Shown: positions 9,238-18,013 of the stretch, one piece after another | Layout of the letters: each line of letters begins with the position of its first letter | Numbering within the stretch: the stretch's first letter is position 1 | Origin: JACKDW01 sp964621785 | Lineage (GTDB): Bacteria; Myxococcota_A; Polyangia; Nannocystales; Nannocystaceae | Direction of reading: 5' to 3' | Length of the DNA stretch: 64,000 nt | NCBI GenBank assembly: GCA_964621785.1 | Contig: CAZUPD010000001.1 | Location: forward strand, 62,001-126,000 | The notes under the pieces: model-generated | What the model saw: the letters and a program-made list of their open reading frames with translations, nothing else | What the model was told of the DNA's origin: nothing | Database searches by the model: none | Translations under genes and position numbers: made by a program

Positions 9238-10353
9238 ATGGACATTGGGCCGCACGATCCCGGGAATCGGAGGACAGCGCGATCGCTGGGAGTTGGCGCA
9301 CTCGCGTTTGTTGTCACAGCCGGTTTGACAGCCGGGCTTGGTGCGCGGATGGGACGGGCCGCAGTCGAGCCTGTCGTCCTTGTACCCGCGGCTCCGGTCG
9401 AGCGGTCGACAGTGCCGGTGCAGCCTGAGTTGGTGGCGGAAGACGATCCGGCCCCGACGCGAGAGGCACACATCCAACCGCCGGCGAGCGGCTTGCCACT
9501 GCTCGTGTTGGCGACATTGGTCGCCGATTCACCAGAGCGCTCGCGGGCGACGATCCTCGATCAAGAACGCATGCGGATGGCGAGCTTTGGGGTCGGAGAG
9601 CCGCTTCGCCCAGGCGTGACGCTCGGGCAGATTCACCGCGGTCAGGTGTGGGTCGAGGAACAGGGCGAGCTGCGGGCATTGACCCTGGGGAATCAACCTA
9701 TCGCACTTGCAGAAGGGCCCACACCAGGTCTGTTGGGAGCGGGGTTGCCCGGCGAATTCGGGATCTCGCTCAAGCCCGTCCAAACGGGGGGGCTGAGTGT
9801 CGGGCGGCCAAATCAGGGGCGGTTGATCAACGCCGTACAACTCCCTGAAAATTCTGGTTTATATGCACGTACCCAGCCGAACGCCAGTTGGGGCGCGAGC
9901 CATACAATCGCCAGCTTACAACGTGCATCTGCAAGATTTCGCCGCGTCAGTGGGTACCGCGGGACCCTGGCGATTGGGGGGATCAGCCGCCAGCACGGAG
10001 GCTATTTCCCGCCCCACAAGTCGCATCAAAGCGGACGGGATGTCGATGTCGTGCTGCCGAGGCTTGTGGGCGACGAAGGCCGTGCGGTCGACTGGGCCGC
10101 GACCTGGGCGTTTGTCCATACCCTGATCGAAGACAGACAGGTCACCCAGATCTTTTTGAGCTACGAGCGTCAACGGGAACTGTTTGCCGCGGCACGGGCG
10201 GCCGGTGTGTCGGCAAACGATCTCGAAACGTGGTTGCAGTATCCCAAGGGGATCCGCGGGCCCGGGCTTGTGCGTCACCAGCCAGGGCACCGCAATCACT
10301 TGCATATACGCTTTCGCTGCGGGCCCGAAGACCAGCGGTGTAGCGGCTGGTAA
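9238..10353 (+). CDS. Membrane-anchored MepA-like endopeptidase with GspC-like N-terminal domain
   Basis: A 371-residue protein. One N-terminal membrane helix (about 17-38) is followed by a Pro-rich linker. Residues about 85-152 resemble the homology region of type II secretion GspC: LLVLATLVA, then SRATILD, GVGEPLRPGVTLGQI and a short G-ELRALTL end. The C-terminal half (about 190-360) is a penicillin-insensitive murein endopeptidase-like domain. Its metal ligands are His263, Asp268/Asp270 in SHQSGRDVDV and His354/His356 in HRNHLHIRF. The enzyme would cut peptide cross-links in peptidoglycan from the inner membrane. The fusion suggests a job in opening the wall for a secretion machine, but no other secretion gene is nearby. 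The ending is 2 bp from the converging hypothetical gene. Confidence 0.82.
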   Translation: MDIGPHDPGNRRTARSLGVGALAFVVTAGLTAGLGARMGRAAVEPVVLVPAAPVERSTVPVQPELVAEDDPAPTREAHIQPPASGLPLLVLATLVADSPERSRATILDQERMRMASFGVGEPLRPGVTLGQIHRGQVWVEEQGELRALTLGNQPIALAEGPTPGLLGAGLPGEFGISLKPVQTGGLSVGRPNQGRLINAVQLPENSGLYARTQPNASWGASHTIASLQRASARFRRVSGYRGTLAIGGISRQHGGYFPPHKSHQSGRDVDVVLPRLVGDEGRAVDWAATWAFVHTLIEDRQVTQIFLSYERQRELFAAARAAGVSANDLETWLQYPKGIRGPGLVRHQPGHRNHLHIRFRCGPEDQRCSGW

Positions 10354-10355
10354 AT

Positions 10356-10826
10356 TTATTTACGATCGCCAAAACCCCGGGTGAAACGAACTCCGTTAAA
10401 TGTGTGTGTACAACAGGCACACGAAGGGCGCAGATGCTCGACGCGCAAACCGGGATTGACCTTGCGCAGTCGGTTGGCTTCGTCGACGTAAAGACCACTG
10501 TAGTAGCTACTCTCGCCGATCCGAACATAATCTTCGCCATCGGATTTGCGCAGGGCGACGATCCAAAAGATCGGGTCTGGACGGTCGAGTCGGGCGACAG
10601 CCTGGCTGTAGACTGCATCCCAATCTTCGCCGATGCGGGCCAGTAAAAACCGAAACAGCGGTGTGTAATCGCGACCGCGGTGCTGTTTGCCGTGCATCGG
10701 GCCACGTGGTCGATCGTCGACCTGTTCGCGGTGGCGTCGGTGGTGATAGTCCCCGCCGAAGTCGTGATGGACACCACGGGCGCGCGTGTTGACCCGCCGG
10801 TAGAGCGGTCGGTTGCCGCGATTCAT
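10356..10826 (-). CDS. Conserved hypothetical protein
   Basis: About 156 residues. The N-terminal third is rich in His and Arg. The C-terminal two thirds look like a real folded domain: RDYTPLFRFLLARIGEDWDAVY, then a strand segment IFWIVALRK and an end with CACCTHTFNG. I recall this pattern from uncharacterised bacterial proteins but cannot name a family. The CxCC-TH cluster could bind a metal. The start is uncertain: ATG 10826 is used, and ATG 10883 would add 19 residues. Confidence 0.55.
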   Translation of the reverse strand: MNRGNRPLYRRVNTRARGVHHDFGGDYHHRRHREQVDDRPRGPMHGKQHRGRDYTPLFRFLLARIGEDWDAVYSQAVARLDRPDPIFWIVALRKSDGEDYVRIGESSYYSGLYVDEANRLRKVNPGLRVEHLRPSCACCTHTFNGVRFTRGFGDRK

Positions 10827-10943
10827 CTCGACGAGTATTGGCGCTGCTGGCCGGATGTTCAACCGAGATGCCCCTATGGACATCCCGACTTGCTGCTCCC
10901 TTAATTCGAGGCCGTTGGACCCACGAAAGGGCTAGGGCTTGTA

Positions 10944-12344
10944 TCAGCCGAGGGCACCGAGTGCGTGGAGCATCACCAGTACGATGGCGACCGGCACGAC
11001 AAAGCGCAGCAACATGAGCCACGCGAGGTAGATGGCCTTGATTTTTCCGAGCTCGGAGCCGGCGGCGAAACTCTCTTCGCGGGCCTTGCCCCCGACCTTC
11101 CAGGCGGCAAACGCCGCGATTCCGAGGCCGCCTAGGGGCAGCATCCAGTTGCTGGCGAGATAGTCGAAGGTGTCAAACCAGTTTTTGCCTGCCTCGACCC
11201 CGACGACCTCGAACGCCGGCGCGGTGAGGGCAACAACGTCGCTGCCGAACAGCTCGGTTGAGTTGCTCAGCGCCGAGGGGATGCCGAGGGCAAAGATCAC
11301 GGCGGCAATCGTGAGCACCGCGCGTTTGCGGGTCCAGCCGCGTTCGTCGATGAAGTAGGACGCAGCCACCTCGAGCAGCGAGATGCTGCTGGTCAGGGCC
11401 GCGAAGGTGAGCAGCGAGAAGAACACCACCGACCACAGGCCGCCGCCCAATAAACTTGCAAATGCAATGGGCATGTTTTTAAAGACCAACCCCGGCCCGG
11501 CGGCGGGTTCCATGCCCTGGGTGAAGGTGATGGGAAACAGCACCAGGCAGGCCATCAGGGCGACGAGCGTGTCGAGGATGGAGATGTAGATCGCCGAGCT
11601 GACGAGGTCGTCGGTCTTTTTGAGGTAGCTGCCGTAGGTCAGCATGGCCCCCATCCCGACCGAGAGGGTAAAAAAGCTGTGCCCCACCGCCTCGAGTATG
11701 CCGGCGCCGGTCAGGGCCTCGGTGTGAAAGCCAAACACAAAGTCGAAGGCCTTGCCAAATCCGTCTAATGTCGCGGCGTAGATCAACATCGCCGCCATCA
11801 TCAGCAGCAACAGTGGCATCAGCAGGCGAGCGGCTCGCTCGACACCTTTTTGTACCCCGCCGATGACGATCGCCACGGTGATCAACATGAAGGCGGTGTG
11901 CCAGGTGAGGTTGAGGGCGCTGTCGCTGACGAGGCCGCCAAATGTGTCCCCGAGTGCTTCGGCTGTCTGTCCAGCGATCGACCCGGTGAGCGAGAGGTAC
12001 ACGTAGTGCATCGCCCACCCGGCAACGACACTGTAGTACGAAAGAATCACAATCCCGGCCGCGACCCCGAGCCAGCCGACAGCGGGCCAACCCGTACCGG
12101 GAGCGAGCATTCGAAACGCCCCGACCGTCGAGCGCTGGGATGTCCGTCCGAGCAGGATCTCGCCGATCATGATCGGTAGGCCGACGAGCACAATACTGGC
12201 GAGGTACACCAGGACAAATGCACCACCACCATTTTCGCCGGTGATATAGGGAAACTTCCACATGTTCCCAAGGCCGACAGCAGACCCCGCAGCGGCCAAG
12301 ATGAAACCGATTCGAGAACCCCATTGCGCACGTTTATCTGCCAT
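10944..12344 (-). CDS. Sodium-dependent symporter, NSS/SNF family
   Basis: A 466-residue membrane carrier with about 11-12 helices. It opens with WGSRIGFILAAAGSAVGLGNMWKFPY, the signature first helix of the neurotransmitter:sodium symporter family (LeuT-like), which takes up amino acids or related amines with Na+. ENGGGAFVLVY and the SVGMGAMLTYGSYL segment, which holds Na+-site residues, are also conserved. The start at 12344 is preceded by GGAAGG at proper spacing; longer frames upstream give non-membrane sequence. The substrate cannot be told. A divergent lipoprotein gene starts 133 bp away. Confidence 0.92.
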   Translation of the reverse strand: MADKRAQWGSRIGFILAAAGSAVGLGNMWKFPYITGENGGGAFVLVYLASIVLVGLPIMIGEILLGRTSQRSTVGAFRMLAPGTGWPAVGWLGVAAGIVILSYYSVVAGWAMHYVYLSLTGSIAGQTAEALGDTFGGLVSDSALNLTWHTAFMLITVAIVIGGVQKGVERAARLLMPLLLLMMAAMLIYAATLDGFGKAFDFVFGFHTEALTGAGILEAVGHSFFTLSVGMGAMLTYGSYLKKTDDLVSSAIYISILDTLVALMACLVLFPITFTQGMEPAAGPGLVFKNMPIAFASLLGGGLWSVVFFSLLTFAALTSSISLLEVAASYFIDERGWTRKRAVLTIAAVIFALGIPSALSNSTELFGSDVVALTAPAFEVVGVEAGKNWFDTFDYLASNWMLPLGGLGIAAFAAWKVGGKAREESFAAGSELGKIKAIYLAWLMLLRFVVPVAIVLVMLHALGALG

Positions 12345-12477
12345 TTCGTTGCCTTCCGCCGACTGGCTACGGGGGGTACCGCTGTGGCACGCATCTGTCA
12401 ATGACCGCGGGTGGTCGCGAGAACAACGTTGACCGCAAAAGTGTTCGCGGCCAGGAAAACCGAGTACGATTCGATCG

Positions 12478-13176
12478 ATGTCAACGTGGATGAAACGAGG
12501 GATGATCGCTGCGTGGATGTGTGTTGCCGGACCGGGATGTGGCGGGAAGGACAGTGATACGGCCGCGACGACGGGGGATACAAATGCCGAAGTGACAACC
12601 GAATCCGAGGATACTTGTATGTCCGACTGTTCGACGACCGACGACCCGACGACGGGGTCGACGACCGACGAGACGGGGTGTGGTACCGAGTGCCCCGCGA
12701 CCACCGAGGTCACAGGCGAAAGCGAATCCGATCCAAGCTGTGGGCCGAACCCGTGCGGCGCCTGTCAGGATGGTTGTACTCCCAACGATGTCTGCGAGAT
12801 GGGCGAGTGGAGCTGCGAGTGTGTGTGCGACTCCGGCAGCGATACCGACGCGACTACCGGTGGCGAAGGCGATGTGATGTGCGTGCCCGAAAACGGCGGA
12901 GAGCCGTCGTTCCCGAGCTTCGACAAGAGCTGCAATACAGTCGATGATTGTGCACTGGTCTTCCACCAGGTCGATTGCTGCGGCAACGCCGAAGCCTGGG
13001 GAATCAACCTCAGCGAGCTTCCAGCGTTCGACGAGGCCGAGGCGATTTGCCAGAGTCAGTACCCCGGTTGCGGCTGTCCCAACGGCCCGCCGCTGGCTGA
13101 AGATGGCAACTCGGCATGGAACGATGCGATCGATGTCAAGTGCGAAGGTGGGCAGTGTATGAGCTTTGTGCCTTAG
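12478..13176 (+). CDS. Cys-rich lipoprotein
   Basis: A 232-residue lipoprotein with lipobox AGPGC and an STTDDPTTGSTTDET-type linker. Then comes a compact Cys-rich module (CGPNPCGACQDGCTPNDVC, then CECVC) and a second linker. The C-terminal domain of about 90 residues (CNTVDDCALVFHQVDCCG and GCGCPNGP) carries eight or more Cys, likely disulfide-bonded outside the cytoplasm. No enzyme motif is visible. The start at 12478 is used; an ATG 12 bp later is also possible. Confidence 0.75.
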   Translation: MSTWMKRGMIAAWMCVAGPGCGGKDSDTAATTGDTNAEVTTESEDTCMSDCSTTDDPTTGSTTDETGCGTECPATTEVTGESESDPSCGPNPCGACQDGCTPNDVCEMGEWSCECVCDSGSDTDATTGGEGDVMCVPENGGEPSFPSFDKSCNTVDDCALVFHQVDCCGNAEAWGINLSELPAFDEAEAICQSQYPGCGCPNGPPLAEDGNSAWNDAIDVKCEGGQCMSFVP

Positions 13177-13241
13177 ATTGTGTCTCCGGGGTCAGGTTCG
13201 ATACCTCTCGAGTGGCGTCGTCGGTGTATACTTCCACCTGC

Positions 13242-13641
13242 ATGCCTCGGGCCCCTATCCTCCTCGCCGTGTTTGCGACCTCCCTGGCATGTGCCCGGTC
13301 GGTGACGCCGACCCAGCCGCCCGTCAATCTCACCGATGTGCTTCGCTTGGGTGCCACAGTCCCGCTCGAGGACTACATCGACCAAGCCCGTGCGGGCATC
13401 GACACGAGTGGAGTGGGTGGTCGAACGTGAAGAGGACGAGCGCGCGGGCGGCCGAGTCGCACATACGACGATCTGGATTGCTCGGGTTGCCGGCGACAGT
13501 CGTGTCACCGTCCGCCTCGATTTCCGCGATGGACTGTACGGGCTTGTCATCACCAGCAGTCAGGGACTTCCGCTCGAAGACCAGGACTGTGTGTTGCGCC
13601 TCAACGAAGACCTGAGAGCTGCGATCGGTCTCGAGCCATAG
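13242..13641 (+). pseudogene. Small lipoprotein gene split by a frameshift
   Basis: The first part (13242-13430) encodes a signal peptide with lipobox SLAC and about 40 further residues, then runs into a stop. Coding in the next frame (from about 13400 to 13641) continues with a protein-like sequence containing AHTTIWIARVAGDS and LRLNEDLRAAIG. One base change near 13395-13420 would join them into about 132 residues. It could be a true pseudogene, a sequencing error or two separate small genes. The function is unknown. Confidence 0.4.
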
Positions 13642-13656
13642 CCATTCGTTCGCGGT

Positions 13657-15252
13657 CTACTTTGCAGGATCGAGCTCGTCGAGGCTCGCGCGCTCGCACG
13701 CGAGAAGTTGCTGATACACGTTCCATGGCACACCGCCTGCCGCTCGTATCCTACCCGCGAGCTCACCATTGTCGACTGCCCGCACGTAGCGTTCCAGTTT
13801 TGCGGTCTTTCCCCGCAAGACCCCGACCTCGGTATCGAGTGCGAGCGTGTGCTCGCGGACGGACAGATAGTCGGCATAGGCTTGGGAATGGTCGAGCAGA
13901 CCTTGGATCGCCTGGCGCTGGTCCGCCAGCGTAGCCGTGAAGTCCGGGTGCCACGGGTCGTCGAGCACCGGAAACAGGGCCAGCAATTCACCTGCAACCA
14001 TCCGGTAGGCGGCGTCCTCTTGCTGTTGCGCGGCGGTCAGTTGACTGCGCGTCGCTTCGATTGTTCGCTCGTATCCTGCGAGCTCGGTCCGGGCTGCGGT
14101 CGGATCTTTGAGTTGGGGAAACTCCGTGGCGAACGCCTCGATGACAGCGCGGTCCTCGGGTGTCGACTCGATCGCACGGTCCGTGGGTGCGCGTTCACTC
14201 GAATGTACACGCAACCATCTCTCCGAAGTTGTTGTTGGTACATCGATACCCTCCGATGCGATCCGCGCCCGTGCATGGGCCTCCAACAGGGAAATTTTGC
14301 CGTCGCCGTCAAAATCGATAGCATCCGCATCGAGGCGGTTACCGTGACGGTCCTCGCCGCGCAGGGCGTGGAGCATGTGCAGGCCAAAACCCTGTTGTAC
14401 CCGGCGGTCGGGATTGGGGTCGCAGCCGGAGGCCTCGAGGTCCCACGTAGTGGCAAACAGGCCGCAGCGCTCGCCCGTGGGTGGACCGTTTTTTGGATCG
14501 GCCATCGCAAACGCAAGTTCGGCAAATCCTCCCGAATAACAGGATGTCACCACTACCCGGACCGGTCGCTTTGCGGCATCGAGATGGCGGGCGAGGGTTT
14601 TGGCATCGAGCGCCGATTGGGCCCACAACCCGAGTAGATTGTCGGCAGGTTGTTGACCGAAATCTCCGTGACCCGCGAGGTAGATCCACAGCGGTCGACC
14701 CGGATGGGCGAGTTGGTGATCGAGTGTGGCGAGGACGTGGTCGGCCGTCGCCGGTCCGTCCGGCGAGAGTTGGGTCGGCCGGTAGTGCGCGTTGCGACCC
14801 CCGCGAGGGGCGAACAGGTCTCCGAGTTGACGTGCGAGCGGGTCGCCACGCGGGTTTGGATCTTCGATTTGGACCACGCTGCCGCGGCGCCCAGCGGCGT
14901 ACAACAAGATACCCGCACGACCTCGATGCCCGAGAATTTCCGCGGCGAGTCCGAGGTCCTGTTCGATCGACACCTGGTTGAGCTCTGGCAGCGACCCTCC
15001 GCCGGCGACAATCCAGGAGACGACCGGGTGGCGTCTGGGATCGGGGGGGGGTATGTTCTCGGGCTCCGACGCGGGAAGTGGAGCCGGGGCCGGCCGTGTG
15101 CTCGGCTCGTGTGGCGTCGATGCTGCGGTCGGTTGAGGTGTGGAGGCTCGAGGTTGCGGTGGACCGTCGCAGGTCAGCAACATCCCTCCGGCGAGCACGC
15201 CCACAATGGCGTGATGCAGGAGGCGTGTAGCGAGAAAAGCGTGCCGGTTCAT
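13657..15252 (-). CDS. Caspase-like (C14/C13-type) peptidase lipoprotein with EF-hand and coiled coil
   Basis: A 531-residue protein. The signal peptide has lipobox LLTC and a Pro/Thr/Ala linker follows. Residues about 78-290 look like a caspase/legumain-clan fold: the catalytic His would be His185 in IYLAGHGDFG and the Cys would be Cys228 in VVVTSCYSGGF, each after a hydrophobic strand as the clan requires. A canonical 12-residue EF-hand loop (Asp303 to Glu314, DFDGDGKISLLE) lies about 75 residues behind the catalytic Cys. The last 170 residues are largely helical and probably coiled coil. It should act outside the inner membrane and may need calcium. The potassium channel gene starts 68 bp away in the opposite direction. 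Confidence 0.75.
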   Translation of the reverse strand: MNRHAFLATRLLHHAIVGVLAGGMLLTCDGPPQPRASTPQPTAASTPHEPSTRPAPAPLPASEPENIPPPDPRRHPVVSWIVAGGGSLPELNQVSIEQDLGLAAEILGHRGRAGILLYAAGRRGSVVQIEDPNPRGDPLARQLGDLFAPRGGRNAHYRPTQLSPDGPATADHVLATLDHQLAHPGRPLWIYLAGHGDFGQQPADNLLGLWAQSALDAKTLARHLDAAKRPVRVVVTSCYSGGFAELAFAMADPKNGPPTGERCGLFATTWDLEASGCDPNPDRRVQQGFGLHMLHALRGEDRHGNRLDADAIDFDGDGKISLLEAHARARIASEGIDVPTTTSERWLRVHSSERAPTDRAIESTPEDRAVIEAFATEFPQLKDPTAARTELAGYERTIEATRSQLTAAQQQEDAAYRMVAGELLALFPVLDDPWHPDFTATLADQRQAIQGLLDHSQAYADYLSVREHTLALDTEVGVLRGKTAKLERYVRAVDNGELAGRIRAAGGVPWNVYQQLLACERASLDELDPAK

Positions 15253-15320
15253 GGGGGTGCGCGAGCATACACGATTGTGTGCTTGCGCGGACCCGGGGGG
15301 ATTTGCCAAGGTCATCGAGG

Positions 15321-16262
15321 GTGAGCGAGGATCGAAAAGTCAGCGGACGGCGGGCACACAGGCCCGCGGCAGACGATTGGCGGCTCGTGCTGTTCCGGCT
15401 GATGTTTCAGACCGACACCCCCGTCGGCAAAACCTTCGACATGCTGCTGATGGTCGCGATCGTGATCAGCGTTTTGGTGGTGATGCTCGAGAGCATGCCC
15501 GCGTTTGGACCGAGCTACCCGATGACCTTCACGGTGATCGAGTGGGGCTTTACCGGTCTGTTTACGATCGAATATGTGTTGCGACTCGTTTGTGTCCGCA
15601 GTCCAATTGCATATGCAGGTTCATTTTACGGGATTGTCGACCTGTTGGCGATCCTGCCCACGTACCTCGGATTTTTTGCCGGTGTCGAGTCCCTGATCGT
15701 CATTCGGATGCTGCGGTTGCTCCGGGTGTTTCGCCTGTTCAAGCTCACGCGGTTCATCGGCGAGGCCGAGGTGCTGATCCGGGCGATCGTCGCCAGCCGC
15801 ACCAAAATCGCTGTGTTCTTAGGTGCCGTGGGGCTCATCGTCGTGATCGTCGGAACGCTGATGTACCTGATCGAGACGGGGGCCAACAGCGGGTTCGACA
15901 GCATCCCCAGAAGCATGTACTGGGCGGTGGTCACGATGACAACCGTCGGCTACGGCGACATTGCCCCAAAGACACCTCTTGGATCGATGGTCGCCACGCT
16001 CCTGATGTTGGCCGGCTATGGGATCATTGCCGTACCCACAGGGATCGTCACCGCCGAACTTGTTCATCCTTCCGAAAACGAGCACGACATCAACCTCAAA
16101 ACCTCGACCGAGGTGTGTCCAAGCTGTGCACTCGAGGGGCACGAAGATGATGCTGTGCACTGCCGACGCTGTGGGACCCATCTCGATCTCGAGGACGACG
16201 AGAAGGCCGAGGACAGTCAGGAGCGCCCGGCCGAAGCCGCCGACGAGCTTCAACCTGTATAG
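15321..16262 (+). CDS. Voltage-gated potassium channel with C-terminal zinc ribbon
   Basis: A 313-residue six-helix ion channel. The S4 voltage-sensor helix has Arg at every third place (RMLRLLRVFRLFK), and the pore filter reads TMTTVGYGD (about residues 206-214), diagnostic of K+ selectivity. After S6 there is a cytoplasmic tail with two Cys pairs (CPSC and CRRC), a likely zinc ribbon, and an acidic end. GTG 15321 is chosen as start, with AAGG upstream; a TTG 42 bp earlier is less likely. The stop abuts the end of the converging histidine kinase gene with no spacer. Confidence 0.88.
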   Translation: MSEDRKVSGRRAHRPAADDWRLVLFRLMFQTDTPVGKTFDMLLMVAIVISVLVVMLESMPAFGPSYPMTFTVIEWGFTGLFTIEYVLRLVCVRSPIAYAGSFYGIVDLLAILPTYLGFFAGVESLIVIRMLRLLRVFRLFKLTRFIGEAEVLIRAIVASRTKIAVFLGAVGLIVVIVGTLMYLIETGANSGFDSIPRSMYWAVVTMTTVGYGDIAPKTPLGSMVATLLMLAGYGIIAVPTGIVTAELVHPSENEHDINLKTSTEVCPSCALEGHEDDAVHCRRCGTHLDLEDDEKAEDSQERPAEAADELQPV

Positions 16263-17870
16263 TCAATTATTCTTCGACACCTCGTTCAGCTTCGACACGA
16301 TCGAGATATCGTCGAACAGAGTGCTCGCCATCTGCGTTCCGGATTGCCCGGCCTGCACGAGGTGCGAGAGGTCGCAGGCGACGGTGACGGTAAATGCCGA
16401 TCCCTTGCCCGGTTCGCTCTCGAGATCGATCGACCCCCCGAGCATATGGCTGTAGTGACGGGTGATGGCGAGGCCGAGGCCGGTGCCGCCGTAGCTGCGA
16501 CTGGTGCGTGAGCTCGCCTGGGTAAACGGTTGGAACAGGGATATTTGCCGATGTGGCGGGATCCCGATGCCGGTGTCCGACACAACAAATGCGACCTTGC
16601 CGAGGCGACGACGCGCGCTCAGGGTCACGGTTCCCCGCGTGGTGAATTTGGCCGCGTTGCTCAGCAGGTTGAGGAGAATCTGTCGGATCTTGGTTCCGTC
16701 GCTGGCGATCACGCCGAGCGCTTGACTTGTATCGACAACGAGGCGGTTGGCATTTTTCTCGATCGTCGGGCGGACGGTGGCCACGACTTCGTCGATCAGT
16801 TCCGCGACGTCGACATGGTCGAGCACCAGCTCCATCCGCCCGGCCTCGATTTTCGACAGGTCAAGGACGTGGTTGATGAGCCGCAACTGATGGGTCGCGG
16901 CGGTGAGGATACGGTCGACATCTTCGATCACGAGTTCCTCACCGGCTGCGGAGGCTTCTTTGATGAGTTCGCCGTAGCCGATAATGGCGTTGAGCGGTGT
17001 TCGCAGTTCATGGCTCATGTTGGCGAGAAATGAACTCTTGGCCCGATTGGCTTGGTCGGCGCGTTCGCGTTCGGCCTGCGAACGCCGGCGGGCGAGGTCG
17101 AGATCTGCGATCGCCCGCAGGTGGAGTTTTTCGTAGAGGATACCGATGGCTGCGACGACACTGAACATGGTCCCGAGGACGATCGCTGCGTTGAGCATCT
17201 CGTCTGGTCGATTGAGCATGTGGGGAAATTCGAACCCCGATCGACTGGCCAGGTAGAGTCCCCAAACCTCGAGGATGCCGGCAAGTGTCCAGGCGATGCC
17301 GGCCCGCGGTCCGGCGAGCAGCGTGGCGAGGAGCAGGACCGCGGCATTGCCCGTGACCAGTGGCGTCTCGACCCCGCGATCGCCGATGCACATCACGGAG
17401 ATGACCACAAACAATGCACATGCAATCAAGTTGCCGGAGACCGCGACCCGGCCTCCGCGACGCAGGTGCCGCAGCGAGACCCCGATCAGTGCCATCGCCA
17501 CCGTCATGATGCCGGCAGCGAGCCACAGACCCTCCAACAGTGAGTAAATGATGCCCATGAGCTGTGACCCCATGACGGCGAGAGCCGCGATCACAGCGAG
17601 TCGGGCGCGCCGGAGCGACTCGCCAGAGGGGTCGGAGGCAAATGAAGCAATTGGGGGGAGAAATGTGTCGAGTACCCGTGTGGGTGTGACAGGCCCGACG
17701 GCCCCGAGCAACGGGCGCGTGGTGATGTCTGGATTGCTGTCCTTCAATACAGGTTGTGGACGGGTCTGCGAAGATGTGCGCACGCGGTCCACAATCAGCT
17801 CGAGTGGCGTCGGGTGTGCCGGTTTGCGATTTGTCGCAAGGTGGTGTGATTGCGCCGGCACTGCCCCCAT
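16263..17870 (-). CDS. Orphan membrane sensor histidine kinase
   Basis: A 535-residue kinase. After an N-terminal cytoplasmic stretch of about 85 residues there are about six membrane helices (90-240), a short coiled coil, then the dimerisation/phosphoacceptor box FLANMSHELRTPLNAIIGYGELI (His near 286). The ATPase boxes follow: N box ILLNLLSNAAKFT, G1 DTGIGI, F box LFQPFTQAS and G2 YGGTGLGLAI. There is no receiver or HTH domain and no response regulator gene beside it, so it is an orphan kinase as common in myxobacteria. The sensed signal is unknown; the helices make a membrane-embedded sensor likely. Confidence 0.9.
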   Translation of the reverse strand: MGAVPAQSHHLATNRKPAHPTPLELIVDRVRTSSQTRPQPVLKDSNPDITTRPLLGAVGPVTPTRVLDTFLPPIASFASDPSGESLRRARLAVIAALAVMGSQLMGIIYSLLEGLWLAAGIMTVAMALIGVSLRHLRRGGRVAVSGNLIACALFVVISVMCIGDRGVETPLVTGNAAVLLLATLLAGPRAGIAWTLAGILEVWGLYLASRSGFEFPHMLNRPDEMLNAAIVLGTMFSVVAAIGILYEKLHLRAIADLDLARRRSQAERERADQANRAKSSFLANMSHELRTPLNAIIGYGELIKEASAAGEELVIEDVDRILTAATHQLRLINHVLDLSKIEAGRMELVLDHVDVAELIDEVVATVRPTIEKNANRLVVDTSQALGVIASDGTKIRQILLNLLSNAAKFTTRGTVTLSARRRLGKVAFVVSDTGIGIPPHRQISLFQPFTQASSRTSRSYGGTGLGLAITRHYSHMLGGSIDLESEPGKGSAFTVTVACDLSHLVQAGQSGTQMASTLFDDISIVSKLNEVSKNN

Positions 17871-18013
17871 CCAATCCCGGAGTAACCGCGCAGGGCTGTC
17901 GGATCACTTGCCCGGGGCCGGGTATCAGATAACCAGCCGGAGCGCGGTAGCGTGCGGGGGAAGCGACCGAAAAACTGTCCGATCGTTCATGCTCATACGT
18001 ACATCAAACAGCG

